62,913 nucleotides of DNA, taken from NCBI GenBank assembly GCA_002500135.1, contig DLSM01000002.1, forward strand, positions 46,753 to 109,665. The letters are read 5' to 3'. Positions 7,671 to 15,510 of the stretch are shown here, one piece after another (position 1 is the stretch's first letter; each line of letters starts with the position of its first letter). Source of the DNA: Christensenella sp. UBA7862. GTDB lineage: Bacteria; Bacillota; Clostridia; Christensenellales; UBA1242. Position numbers and translations under genes: made by a program. A model generated the notes under the pieces. That model saw only the letters and a list, made by a program, of their open reading frames with translations. It did no database searches and was not told where the DNA came from.

Positions 7671-8709
7671 TTTTACCTCCGTTTGTCAGTTTGTTTTTCA
7701 ACTCGTCCGAAACAAATTTCAAAACTCCAGCAATGTTTGCATAGTCAATTCTTTCTGGCCCGATAATTCCAAACGTTGCAATCTTTTTGCCGTCCAAAAC
7801 AAGTGGTGCTTTAATAACCGCACAATCTGTAAGCATGTTATCTTCTTCCTCTCCGAAGTCCACCGTCACATCTTCGTCCTCTGTTGCCATAATGTTTTTT
7901 AAACTCTCCGAGTCGTCAAGCACGTTTAAAATGTTCTTTGCACTTTCAACGCTGGTGTCTGGACTTTCAAGAAGTTTTATTATGCCTTGATTTGAAACTT
8001 TGCTTTTTGTGTGGTTGTAATAGGCACTTAAAACTTCAAGCACAAGTTTAAACACTTCGTCATACTTACGCATACTTTCCTTAACGCCAAAACTAAAATT
8101 GTCCATATTTTGTGTAAGATAACTTATGCTCTTGCCCCCAAAGATTGCCGAAAACACGCTGCTTGCATTGTCGCAATCTTGTTTTGTAACACTGGAATTT
8201 GCCTCAATGGTGTTTGAAATTGCTCCAGCATTTGTTTCCACCAGAACAAGCACCTGTGAACTTAGAAGCCAGACAATCTTTATTGATTGCACAATCAAGT
8301 TTTCAAAGCCGTCAAACATAAAAACCGTTGGATAATTGGTCTTTGTTGAAATTGCCTTTGAAATTGACTCCACAATTTCACTAAGGTTGGTGGTTCTTGC
8401 AAACAATTTGTCCCTAACGTCCTGCAAGTCTTTTGTGGAATATTTTGTGTCTTTTAATGTTTCATTCACAAAAAACCTATACGCTTGTGTTGTTGGCACT
8501 CTGCCGCTTGATGTGTGAAGTTGTTTTAAAAACCCCATGGCTTCAAGTGCGTTAAGTTCGTTTCGAATGGTTGCAGTGGACAAGTCATGAAGCGTTGTCT
8601 TCTGCACAAGCAAACTTGTAATTGGGCTGGCAAGTTTTATATAATTGTCAACAGCATAATACAAAATTGCTTTTTTTCTATCCGAAAGTTTTGGCAAATC
8701 GTCTTTCAC
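7660..8709 (-). CDS. hrcA: Heat-inducible transcription repressor HrcA
   Basis: Binds CIRCE operators and represses heat-shock chaperone genes; GroEL is known to assist its folding. The N-terminal winged helix is visible in LSDRKKAILYYAVDNYI, TIRNELNALEAMGFL and HTSSGRVPTTQAYRFFV, the latter being the most conserved HrcA signature. A GAF-like dimerisation region fills the rest. A GTG at 8739 is also in frame, but AAGGAG sits nine bases before the GTG at 8709, which I prefer (349 residues). It is the first gene of hrcA-grpE-dnaK-dnaJ, with a CIRCE element 46 bases upstream, so it is autoregulated. Confidence 0.95.
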   Translation of the reverse strand: MKDDLPKLSDRKKAILYYAVDNYIKLASPITSLLVQKTTLHDLSTATIRNELNALEAMGFLKQLHTSSGRVPTTQAYRFFVNETLKDTKYSTKDLQDVRDKLFARTTNLSEIVESISKAISTKTNYPTVFMFDGFENLIVQSIKIVWLLSSQVLVLVETNAGAISNTIEANSSVTKQDCDNASSVFSAIFGGKSISYLTQNMDNFSFGVKESMRKYDEVFKLVLEVLSAYYNHTKSKVSNQGIIKLLESPDTSVESAKNILNVLDDSESLKNIMATEDEDVTVDFGEEEDNMLTDCAVIKAPLVLDGKKIATFGIIGPERIDYANIAGVLKFVSDELKNKLTNGGKNDT

Positions 8710-8755
8710 AAGCACCTTCTCCTTTAAAAACTTTAGCACACGGTCAAAATTGTTG

Positions 8756-8782
8756 TTAGCAATCTCTATCTTCGAGTGCTAG
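8756..8782. promoter_or_regulatory. CIRCE operator
   Basis: TTAGCAATC, nine bases, GAGTGCTAG on the plus strand. Each nine-base arm has one change from the consensus TTAGCACTC-N9-GAGTGCTAA. It lies immediately downstream of the hrcA -10 box, the usual location for HrcA repression. Confidence 0.92.
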
Positions 8783-8786
8783 CACT

Positions 8787-8814
8787 ATTATATGCAAAAA
8801 AAATAAAAAGTCAA
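8787..8814 (-). promoter_or_regulatory. Sigma-A promoter of the hrcA operon
   Basis: Minus-strand TTGACT (8809-8814) and TATAAT (8787-8792) are 16 bases apart. The -10 box ends four bases before the CIRCE element, so bound HrcA would block the start site. Confidence 0.88.
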
Positions 8815-8918
8815 CACTTTTTGGTCAACTTTTTAAATTTTTTTTATTTTTTTTCTAAAAACCTTCAATAATCGCCATTTCTCAGAGTTTTATAATTAAA
8901 TGACTTATTTTTGTGTGT

Positions 8919-9073
8919 GCCTCCCCTTGTAAGGGGAGGTGGCAACGAAGTTGACGGAAGGGTAGTCAAATCTGAAATACTACTCTATCGTAATATTGAT
9001 AATAGAGTAGTTATTCAAGTTGAACTACCCCTCTGTCGGCTATGCCGACATCCCCCCTTACAATGGGGGACCC
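8919..9073. repeat. 155-bp palindromic repeat, copy 1
   Basis: A long imperfect inverted repeat. Outer arms are built on TTGTAAGGGGAGG/CCCCCCTTACAATGG, middle arms on GGAAGGGTAGT/ACTACCCCTC. A central hairpin CTACTCTAT/ATAGAGTAG encloses GTAATATT. A second copy of equal length lies at 28948-29102 with the same layout and roughly 85-90% identity by eye. There is no coding capacity. It resembles a non-autonomous MITE-like or REP-like element. It sits in the 433-bp hrcA upstream gap, whose remainder (8815-8918 and 9074-9142) is AT-rich with no gene that I can see. Confidence 0.85.
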
Positions 9074-9142
9074 ACACTTACATTTAGGATTACATGTAGA
9101 ATAAGTTTTTATAAAATAAGCAACATTCCTTAGTGTGTTGTC

Positions 9143-10054
9143 TTAGTGCATCAGCATTTCCGCTGTTTCCTCAAAGCGTCTGTCAAGGGTGTCAACATAT
9201 TTTTGATTGACTTTGTAGTTTATTTCCCTTTTTATATCTTTTGCAACGGCATTTATGTCAACGCTTCCAATTCTGTTTGCAAACTCACAAGCGTCAAACA
9301 CGCCTTCAAGTTCTTGGCAGTCCTTTGTCTTTTCAACCAGTTCCTCACGACTTAAATACATCGGGTCAAAGTCACTTTGATAGCGTTCCCTTGCAGATGA
9401 CAAACTATTAGTTTCCTTGCCGTAACGCCATCCATCCGATGGCGAATATTTTCTATTGTATTCCTCAGCATAATTAAAGTTTTCCCCACTGCTTTCATAG
9501 TCAATCAAGATTATGTCCGCTGGCTTGCCTGTTTTCTTGTTCAAAAGATAATAATAGTTGCAGTCAACACGGTCATAATTTAGGGCTGTTGCGTCAGTTA
9601 TAAACATTTCCGCTCTTTTTCTCAGAATATTTGAACTGAAGAGTGGCACATAGTCACGTTTGTTCCCATTGAAAAGACAATCTGCAGAACCCTTTAAGTC
9701 ACGATGTTCAAAGCCTAGGGCAAAATGATATTCAAATGCTGAAACAACATGTTTTGTTTGAATATCGTTGCTCAACATAAATTGAGAGAAAACTGTTTGT
9801 GCTGGCACATAAATTGCAGTTTTGAAGCCCAATTTGTGATACACTTGGCAAAGCAAAACTTCAGCGTCCATTTGTGCTTTAGCCACACCCAATTCGCCCA
9901 GTTTTTTGTAAAATGTTCCGCATTTGAGTTTAAGTTTGGAACAAGCAGTATATCCCGAGAAAAAATCTTCGTCAATGACATCTTTTGTGACGTCAACAAA
10001 GCCATTTCTGTCAAACTTGCCACGATAATATTTCAAAATCTCGTTTGCTTCCAT
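9143..10054 (-). CDS. Uncharacterised protein, weakly kinase-like
   Basis: Not firmly recognised. The 303-residue soluble protein starts at ATG 10054 with GGGAGGA four bases upstream; a longer in-frame start at 10120 would cross the promoter. Residues 161-166 (DRVDCN) followed by YYYLLN, then IILIDYES at 182-189, recall the catalytic loop and metal-binding loop of HipA/CtkA-like protein kinases. The N-terminal half has LGVAKAQMDAEVLLCQVYHKLGFKT, reminiscent of the helical part of such kinases. This is motif reading only. It stands alone with a strong promoter, and no HipB-like HTH gene is adjacent. It is flanked by the repeat element on one side and hemW on the other. Confidence 0.4.
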   Translation of the reverse strand: MEANEILKYYRGKFDRNGFVDVTKDVIDEDFFSGYTACSKLKLKCGTFYKKLGELGVAKAQMDAEVLLCQVYHKLGFKTAIYVPAQTVFSQFMLSNDIQTKHVVSAFEYHFALGFEHRDLKGSADCLFNGNKRDYVPLFSSNILRKRAEMFITDATALNYDRVDCNYYYLLNKKTGKPADIILIDYESSGENFNYAEEYNRKYSPSDGWRYGKETNSLSSARERYQSDFDPMYLSREELVEKTKDCQELEGVFDACEFANRIGSVDINAVAKDIKREINYKVNQKYVDTLDRRFEETAEMLMH

Positions 10055-10084
10055 TTTTTCCTCCCAAATAATCTTTATGGAGAT

Positions 10085-10113
10085 ATTATACACCCATATC
10101 CACTCTTTTTCAA
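10085..10113 (-). promoter_or_regulatory. Sigma-A promoter of the kinase-like gene
   Basis: Minus-strand TTGAAA (10108-10113), 17 bases, TATAAT (10085-10090). The spacer contains ATATCCACTCTTT (plus strand 10096-10108), a 13-base word repeated at 10141-10153. Confidence 0.75.
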
Positions 10114-10135
10114 GACCCAAATTGCATAAGGAGCA

Positions 10136-10175
10136 AAAAAATATCCACTCTTTATATAAAATGGATATTTTTATA
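10136..10175 (-). terminator. Hairpin downstream of hemW, possible terminator
   Basis: AAAAATATCCA and TGGATATTTTT form an 11-bp stem around a 14-base loop, about 80 bases beyond the hemW stop. The stem's left half also contains the 13-base word shared with the next promoter, so it could have a regulatory role as well. Confidence 0.45.
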
Positions 10176-10255
10176 TTATTTATATTATTGATAATATTCT
10201 CAATTCTATTAGTTAATCAAACTTATGCCTATTCAAATTTATATTGAAACATAAA

Positions 10256-11395
10256 CTAGACTAATTTTGAAACAATAGAACTTAAAACATAATAAGCGTT
10301 GTCGCAAACGAAAATTCTGCCGTTTTCCAAGCGGATAAAGCCATTTTTAGACAAGAATTCAATTTCTTTTGCCTTATCTTTTAAGAAATTGCCGCCATAG
10401 AGCCTATCAAGCCTATATGTATCAAGCCCCAAGTTTGTGCGAAGAGCGAGCATAATTTCTTCTTCACGTTTTTGAGCAGGAGTTAGTGTTTCAACGCTTT
10501 CAACTGCAAGTTTTTTGTCCATAAGGTTTGAAACATATTTGTCAAAGTCTTCTGTGTTGCAAAATCTCTTTCCCGACATATATGAGTGACTTGCAAGACC
10601 TATTCCAAGATATTCTTTCCCCGTCCAATAAACGAGGTTGTGTTTGCACTCATAATCTGGCAAGGCGAAGTTTGAAACTTCATATCTTATGTAGCCATAT
10701 TTTTTAAGCACAGAATACACTCCGTTATACATATCCACTGTTTCATCATCAGTTGGAACGGAAAGCCTGCCCTCATCAACAAGTTTTTTCATAGGCGTGC
10801 CGTCTTCCAAAATAAGCGAATAGGCGGAAACATGCTTTACATTATGCTTTGCAAGCCACTTTGCCATTTGCTCCACATCATAATCATTTTGAGCAGGGAG
10901 TCCCAACATCATATCAACACTAATGTTCTCAAAGCCCATTTTTTGAGCCACAATAATTGCGTCTTTTGCCATTTTTGCCGTGTGACTTCTGCCAATAAAG
11001 TCCAAAACTCCATTGCTAAAACTCTGCACGCCAATGCTAAGTCTGTTTATTCCGTTAAGTTTGTATTCCTCAAGTTTTTCTCTTGTCAAACTCTCTGGGT
11101 TACATTCTATTGATATTTCAGCGTTTTTGTTTATCTTAAAATTTTCCTTTATGGCAAGCATAATGCGAGTTATAAGCCCCGTTTCAAGACAACTTGGCGT
11201 GCCGCCACCAAAATATATCGTGGCAAGAGAATATTCCCCGCCAAACTGTTTTGAGCGAAGTTTAAGTTCCTCGCACAACGCTCTAACGTAATCTTCCATG
11301 TCATTTCGCTTGTTGCAGAAAGACACAAATGAACAATAATTACATTTATGTCCCGAGCAAAAAGGAATGTGAATATAAAGTGACAAATCTTTCAT
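10256..11395 (-). CDS. hemW: Radical-SAM protein HemW (heme chaperone family)
   Basis: Coproporphyrinogen-III-oxidase-like family member now viewed as a heme chaperone. Family marks: YIHIPFC at 7-13, IYFGGGTPS near 75, ECNPES, INRLSIGVQSF, the SVDMMLGLPAQ stretch, and HNLVYW...YLGIGLASHSY near 245-270, the HemW HNxxYW signature. The Fe-S motif is C13, C18, C21, i.e. CX4CX2C, one residue longer than the usual CX3CX2C. The 379-residue length is normal. It overlaps the lepA stop by four bases (ATGA), as lepA-hemW pairs do in many Bacillota. Confidence 0.92.
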   Translation of the reverse strand: MKDLSLYIHIPFCSGHKCNYCSFVSFCNKRNDMEDYVRALCEELKLRSKQFGGEYSLATIYFGGGTPSCLETGLITRIMLAIKENFKINKNAEISIECNPESLTREKLEEYKLNGINRLSIGVQSFSNGVLDFIGRSHTAKMAKDAIIVAQKMGFENISVDMMLGLPAQNDYDVEQMAKWLAKHNVKHVSAYSLILEDGTPMKKLVDEGRLSVPTDDETVDMYNGVYSVLKKYGYIRYEVSNFALPDYECKHNLVYWTGKEYLGIGLASHSYMSGKRFCNTEDFDKYVSNLMDKKLAVESVETLTPAQKREEEIMLALRTNLGLDTYRLDRLYGGNFLKDKAKEIEFLSKNGFIRLENGRIFVCDNAYYVLSSIVSKLV

Positions 11396-13194
11396 GAGTC
11401 CAATTTGAGAATGGTCATAAAGGCTTCGCTTGGGATTTCAACGGAACCTACCTGCCTCATTCTCTTTTTACCCTCCTTTTGTTTTTCAAGAAGTTTTCTC
11501 TTTCTTGTAATGTCGCCACCATAACACTTTGCAAGCACGTCTTTTCTCATTGCCTTAACAGTTTCCCTTGCAATAACTTTGCCGCCAATGCACGCTTGAA
11601 TAGGAAGTTCAAACAACTGTCGTGGGATAACTTCCTTAAGTTTCTCCGTCAACTTCTTCCCACGAGCATATGCTTGCGACCTGTGAACGATTATGCTCAA
11701 AGCGTCACATTTTTCACCATTTAGCAAAATATCCAACTTCACAAGGTCACTCTTTACATATTTATTAACTTCATAGTCAAGGCTAGCATAGCCCCTTGTT
11801 CTGGACTTCAATCCGTCAAAAAAGTCATACACAATTTCGTTAAGCGGAATTTCATATTTAAGCACCACACGAGAACTATCAAGATATTGCATATCAAGAT
11901 ACACGCCACGCTTATTTTGGCAAAGTTCCATAATGTTGCCGACATATTCTGGTGGTGTGAAGATTGAAACACTGGCGATAGGCTCTTCGATATAGTCAAT
12001 TTCTGTCACCGCTGGCAAGGCTGAAGGGTTACTCACTTCAAGCACATTCCCGTCAGTTTTGACAACTCTATAACTAACACTTGGTGCTGTTGTTATAATA
12101 TCAAGGTCAAACTCTCTTTCCAATCTTTCAGTTATAATTTCAAGGTGCAATAGTCCCAAAAAGCCACATCTAAAGCCAAAGCCCAAAGCATTTGAAACCT
12201 CTGGAGAATAGTGAATTGAGTCGTCATTAAGTTTAAGTTTTTCAAGTGCATCTTTTAGGTCTTGGTATCTTGACCCGTCAACTGGGAAAATTCCACAAAA
12301 AACCATAGGCTTAACGTCTTTGTATCCGTCAAGAGGCTCGTCTGTTGGGTTATCCGAATAAGTTATTGTATCGCCTACTTTCGTTTCCGACACGTTTTTG
12401 ATACTTGCACAAACATATCCAACATCGCCCGCTTTAAGTTCTTTCACAGCCCTTGTTGCTGGACAAAATACGCCGACTTCCGTCACTTCATAACTCTTGC
12501 CAGTCTTCATCATTTTAATATTTGTCCCAGCACTCACTTTGCCGTCAAAAATTCTAACAAGACTCACAGCACCCTTGAAGTTGTCATAATAACTATCAAA
12601 AATCAGTGCTTTCAGTGGCTTATTTTCGTCCCCCTTTGGGGCTGGAATGTTCTTTATTATGCTTTCCAAAACATCATCAATATTTATGCCTTCTTTTGCA
12701 GAAATAAGTGGTGCGTCCTTGCACGAAAGTCCAATAACGTCTTCAATTTCCTTTTTAACTTCCTCAACCCTTGCACTTGGCAAGTCAATTTTGTTGATAA
12801 CTGGAATAATGGTCAAGTCGTTTTCAAGAGCGAGATAAACATTTGCCAGTGTCTGCGCTTGAACACCTTGAGTTGCGTCCACAACCAAAATTGCCCCTTC
12901 ACACGCCTTAAGCGAGCGAGAAACTTCATAGGTGAAGTCCACATGTCCGGGGGTGTCGATAAGATTTAGTGTGTATTCTTCGCCGTCATAGTTATAAAAC
13001 ATTCTTGTTGGTGTAAGTTTAATTGTTATGCCACGTTCACGTTCAATATCCATGCTGTCAAGCACTTGTTCTGTCAGCTCTCTTGAAGATAGTGTGCCTG
13101 TTTTTTCAATAAGCCTATCTGCAAGGGTGCTTTTGCCATGGTCAATGTGTGCAATAATGCAAAAATTTCTAATATTTCTTTGTCTGTCTTCCAT
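11392..13194 (-). CDS. lepA: Elongation factor 4 (LepA)
   Basis: Ribosome-bound GTPase linked to back-translocation and ribosome assembly. The G1 motif AHIDHGKST is at about 15-23, then RGITIK, DTPGHVDF, NKIDLP and SAKEG give a complete G domain. Domains II, III and V follow, and the LepA-specific C-terminal domain runs to residue 600 (GGDITRKRKLLEKQKEGKKRMRQVG). Length is typical. It is upstream of and overlaps hemW. A short 5' region separates it from the divergent sigK gene. Confidence 0.98.
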   Translation of the reverse strand: MEDRQRNIRNFCIIAHIDHGKSTLADRLIEKTGTLSSRELTEQVLDSMDIERERGITIKLTPTRMFYNYDGEEYTLNLIDTPGHVDFTYEVSRSLKACEGAILVVDATQGVQAQTLANVYLALENDLTIIPVINKIDLPSARVEEVKKEIEDVIGLSCKDAPLISAKEGINIDDVLESIIKNIPAPKGDENKPLKALIFDSYYDNFKGAVSLVRIFDGKVSAGTNIKMMKTGKSYEVTEVGVFCPATRAVKELKAGDVGYVCASIKNVSETKVGDTITYSDNPTDEPLDGYKDVKPMVFCGIFPVDGSRYQDLKDALEKLKLNDDSIHYSPEVSNALGFGFRCGFLGLLHLEIITERLEREFDLDIITTAPSVSYRVVKTDGNVLEVSNPSALPAVTEIDYIEEPIASVSIFTPPEYVGNIMELCQNKRGVYLDMQYLDSSRVVLKYEIPLNEIVYDFFDGLKSRTRGYASLDYEVNKYVKSDLVKLDILLNGEKCDALSIIVHRSQAYARGKKLTEKLKEVIPRQLFELPIQACIGGKVIARETVKAMRKDVLAKCYGGDITRKRKLLEKQKEGKKRMRQVGSVEIPSEAFMTILKLDS

Positions 13195-13321
13195 AGCCCT
13201 TATTATAGGATAAAACCCACCCTTTTAGCAAGCAAAATGAAATAATTTTAAAAAACTGATTGTCCACGTGTCAAATTTTGTCGAAAAGTAACATATATAT
13301 CTAAAACATGAGAGGTGAAAA

Positions 13322-14020
13322 ATGATTGTCGAAAGTTTTGTTACTTTTATGAACAAAATAATGCTATTTTCTGCCTATGTAAACAATGCTTCCAATTTTC
13401 CAAAGCCGCTTAGTGAAAAACAAGAAAAAGCATATTTTGATGCCTTTCACAAAGGAGATATGTCCGCCAAAGAAAAGTTAATATCTCACAACTTGCGACT
13501 TGTTGTGCATGTTGCAAAAAAATACATAGGTTCTGCCGAAAGTGACGACCTAATTTCCGTTGGCTCCATTGGGCTTATAAAAGCCACAAACACATTTCAA
13601 TATGGCAAAAACACACAATTTTCCACCTACGCTGCCCGCTGCATTGAAAATGAAATTTTGATGCTTCTTCGAGTAAACAAAAAACACACTCCCGTCATGT
13701 CTTTAAGTGAAAGTTTAGGAAAGGACAAAGACGGCAATGAAATATCCATAGGCGATATTATCCCCAATGAAGATGACTGCGTGGAAGAAACAGTCGAAAA
13801 CTCTGTTTTGACGGAAAAACTTTTAAATATCGTGCAATCAAACCTCACCGAGCGAGAGTATCAAATAATCTGCATGAGATATGGTTTAAAAAACACCCCC
13901 GCCTACACGCAGCGAGAAATTGCCAAAAAACTGGGTATTTCCCGCTCTTATATTTCCCGCTTGGAGAAAAAAGCCATTGATATTATTAAAGAAAAAGCAC
14001 AGAAAGACGTGTTTTGCTAA
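13322..14020 (+). CDS. sigK: Sporulation sigma factor K-type
   Basis: RNA polymerase sigma factor of the sigma-70 family, closest to late mother-cell SigK. Family marks: FPKPLSEKQEKAYF, then region 2 AKEKLISHNLRLVVHVAKKY, DDLISVGSIGLIKA and STYAARCIENEILMLLR, and region 4 TQREIAKKLGISRSYISRLEKKA. The hydrophobic first 20 residues match a pro-sequence removed on activation in the family. The 232-residue gene is uninterrupted, with no skin-type insertion. GAGAGGTG precedes the ATG. Upstream CATATATAT resembles a sigma-E -10 box, which would fit the known cascade, but the -35 is unclear. SigE-like paralogs are the alternative; the FPKPLS opening favours SigK. Confidence 0.85.
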   Translation: MIVESFVTFMNKIMLFSAYVNNASNFPKPLSEKQEKAYFDAFHKGDMSAKEKLISHNLRLVVHVAKKYIGSAESDDLISVGSIGLIKATNTFQYGKNTQFSTYAARCIENEILMLLRVNKKHTPVMSLSESLGKDKDGNEISIGDIIPNEDDCVEETVENSVLTEKLLNIVQSNLTEREYQIICMRYGLKNTPAYTQREIAKKLGISRSYISRLEKKAIDIIKEKAQKDVFC

Positions 14021-14086
14021 TTTACACAAAATGGCAAGCGGCAACTTGTTGACAAACAAGTTTTATGGTGTTAAAATACAGATATT

Positions 14087-14475
14087 CAGGCAGTCATGTG
14101 GTCGCAGTCCAAGCGTAAGGCTTGGAGTGAGGAAAGTCCGGGCTTCGCAGAACAGGGTGCTGGCTAACTACCAGCGGAGGCGACTCTAGGGAAAGTGCAA
14201 CAGAAATAAACTGTCACGAGATTCTCGTTCCCCAATGGGGACGTTTGTCAATATAAGGACACGAAAGTTGACAGACGGACGATGGTGGAAAGGCGGTGTA
14301 AAAGACCACCGCTTGATTGGTGACAATCAGGGCTATGTAAACCCCACCCGAAGCAAGACTAAAAAGCACAATTTGTTGTTCGCAAGTGCTTTAAAAATGT
14401 CGCTTGAGCCATGTGGCAACATATGGCCTAGATAGATGACCACTTAATACAGAACTCGGCTTATACACTGCGCTG
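14087..14475 (+). ncRNA. rnpB: RNase P RNA (class A type)
   Basis: Catalytic RNA that trims tRNA 5' leaders. Conserved stretches are visible in order: GAGGAAAGTCCGGGC (P4 5' strand region), GGCGACTCTAGGGAAAGTGCAACAGAAA, TGTAAACCCCACCCGAAGCAAGA, and near the end AGATAGATGACCAC plus ACAGAACTCGGCTTATA. The ends were set by a P1 helix, CAGGCAGT at 14087-14094 with ACTGCGCTG at 14467-14475. A strong terminator follows. It lies 66 bases beyond sigK on the same strand. The exact termini may be off by a few bases. Confidence 0.93.
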
Positions 14476-14486
14476 AAGCGAAAAAT

Positions 14487-14518
14487 AAATCCCTCGGGAC
14501 ACCCCAAGGGATTTTTTT
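14487..14518 (+). terminator. Terminator of rnpB, shared with the convergent SpoU gene
   Basis: AAATCCCT and AGGGATTT form the stem, with a smaller CGGG/CCCC pairing possible in the loop, then seven T. It also reads as a hairpin plus T-run on the minus strand at the SpoU gene stop, so it probably works in both directions. Confidence 0.85.
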
Positions 14519-15062
14519 ATTGCTCATAACAGCAACATTGATTTTGTTTTAGAAATCTATCTTCCACACATTTATAAAGTGCAATTCCAAGAGCGGTTGA
14601 TACATTAAGCGAAGAATTAACTCCAAACATATCAATGTGAACGGATAAATCACATGAGTTTAAAGTTGTTTCACTAACTCCATGTCTTTCATTTCCAACA
14701 AGCAATGCCACCTTGTCAAAGTTTGCAAAGTTGCAATCTCTAAGTGGGACACTGTCGTCACAAATTTCAACACTTATTGGAGTATAACTATCTTCCCTCA
14801 CTGCACCTATTGCCTTGTCTGTTGAAGAGACAATTTCATAAGGAATTGTCTTTGAGCAATTTCTCGCTGTTTTTTCAACTTTTTTCATTTCCAAAAATTT
14901 GTCAGTAACAACATATATTTTAGAAACATTAAAGGCGTCTGCAAGTCTGAAAGCCGAGCCAATATTCTCGTCGTGTTCAAGATTTTCCAAAATTAACACA
15001 ACTTTTGGGTCAAACTTCTTCTGAGTTTTCTTAAACTCCTCATGATTTAACTGCTTACTCAT
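14517..15062 (-). CDS. SpoU/TrmH-family RNA 2'-O-methyltransferase
   Basis: SPOUT methyltransferase that probably 2'-O-methylates a tRNA or rRNA ribose with SAM. Three SpoU motifs are present: LEHDENIGSAFRLADAF near 30-45, VALLVGNERHGVSE near 130, and IDMFGVNSSLNVSTALGIALY near 150-170. The 181-residue length fits the short TrmH group with no extra RNA-binding domain. TrmH itself (Gm18 of tRNA) is the likeliest identity, but the target cannot be read. It follows the acidic protein gene by eight bases, with the ribosome site GAGGTGA in the gap. Confidence 0.85.
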   Translation of the reverse strand: MSKQLNHEEFKKTQKKFDPKVVLILENLEHDENIGSAFRLADAFNVSKIYVVTDKFLEMKKVEKTARNCSKTIPYEIVSSTDKAIGAVREDSYTPISVEICDDSVPLRDCNFANFDKVALLVGNERHGVSETTLNSCDLSVHIDMFGVNSSLNVSTALGIALYKCVEDRFLKQNQCCCYEQ

Positions 15063-15070
15063 TGTTCACC

Positions 15071-15412
15071 TCACATTTCTGGTGCATAATCGTCCATTGA
15101 ACTCTCATACTCGTCGTCTTCTTTTTCATATTCGTCTTCTTCATATTCTTCTTCGTCGTCATCATCTTCCTCGTACTCTTCTTCGTATTCTTCTTCATCA
15201 TCATCTTGGTCGTCGTAAATTCCATAATCATGGACTGTTCCATCTGGATGCTCAGTATGATGACCGACTTCACGACCATTTACTTTAGTTTGTTCCACAT
15301 AGTCTATTCCACCATTATCTCTTTCGTAAACAACTTGATTGACCTCAACACTATTCCCGTCTTCATCTGTATATGAGTTAGAAACTCTGTAATAATCACC
15401 TGCTTTGCCCAT
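15071..15412 (-). CDS. Small protein with a very acidic tail, unknown function
   Basis: The 113-residue protein is unrecognised. Residues 1-65 look folded and contain YRVSNSYTDEDGNSVEVNQVVYE and EHPDGTVHDYGIYD. From about 68 to 105 the chain is nearly all Asp, Glu and Tyr (repeats such as EEEYEE and DDDDEE), so it is surely disordered and strongly negative. An AAGGAGGG site sits ahead of the ATG, so translation should be efficient. It is co-transcribed with the SpoU methylase. Acidic tails can mimic nucleic acid or bind cations or basic proteins; none of this is shown. Confidence 0.75.
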   Translation of the reverse strand: MGKAGDYYRVSNSYTDEDGNSVEVNQVVYERDNGGIDYVEQTKVNGREVGHHTEHPDGTVHDYGIYDDQDDDEEEYEEEYEEDDDDEEEYEEDEYEKEDDEYESSMDDYAPEM

Positions 15413-15481
15413 TTTTAAACCCTCCTTAATTAAATTTTATATTAAATAAAATAAAAAGTCAAGCATTGATTAAACGTAAAG

Positions 15482-15508
15482 AAAAACATCACACAAAGTG
15501 ATGTTTTT
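15482..15508 (-). terminator. Terminator of the RNase J gene
   Basis: AAAAACATCAC and GTGATGTTTTT form a perfect 11-bp stem around a five-base loop, three bases beyond the stop codon. Confidence 0.85.
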
Positions 15509-15510
15509 CT

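Noticed and set aside
9074..9142. Possible tRNA or small RNA after repeat copy 1
   Set aside because: No cloverleaf, no GGTTCGAATCC-type T-arm and no terminator-like hairpin were found.
14235..14435. Open reading frame inside the RNase P RNA
   Set aside because: The sequence is explained by conserved RNase P RNA elements on the same strand; there is no ribosome site.
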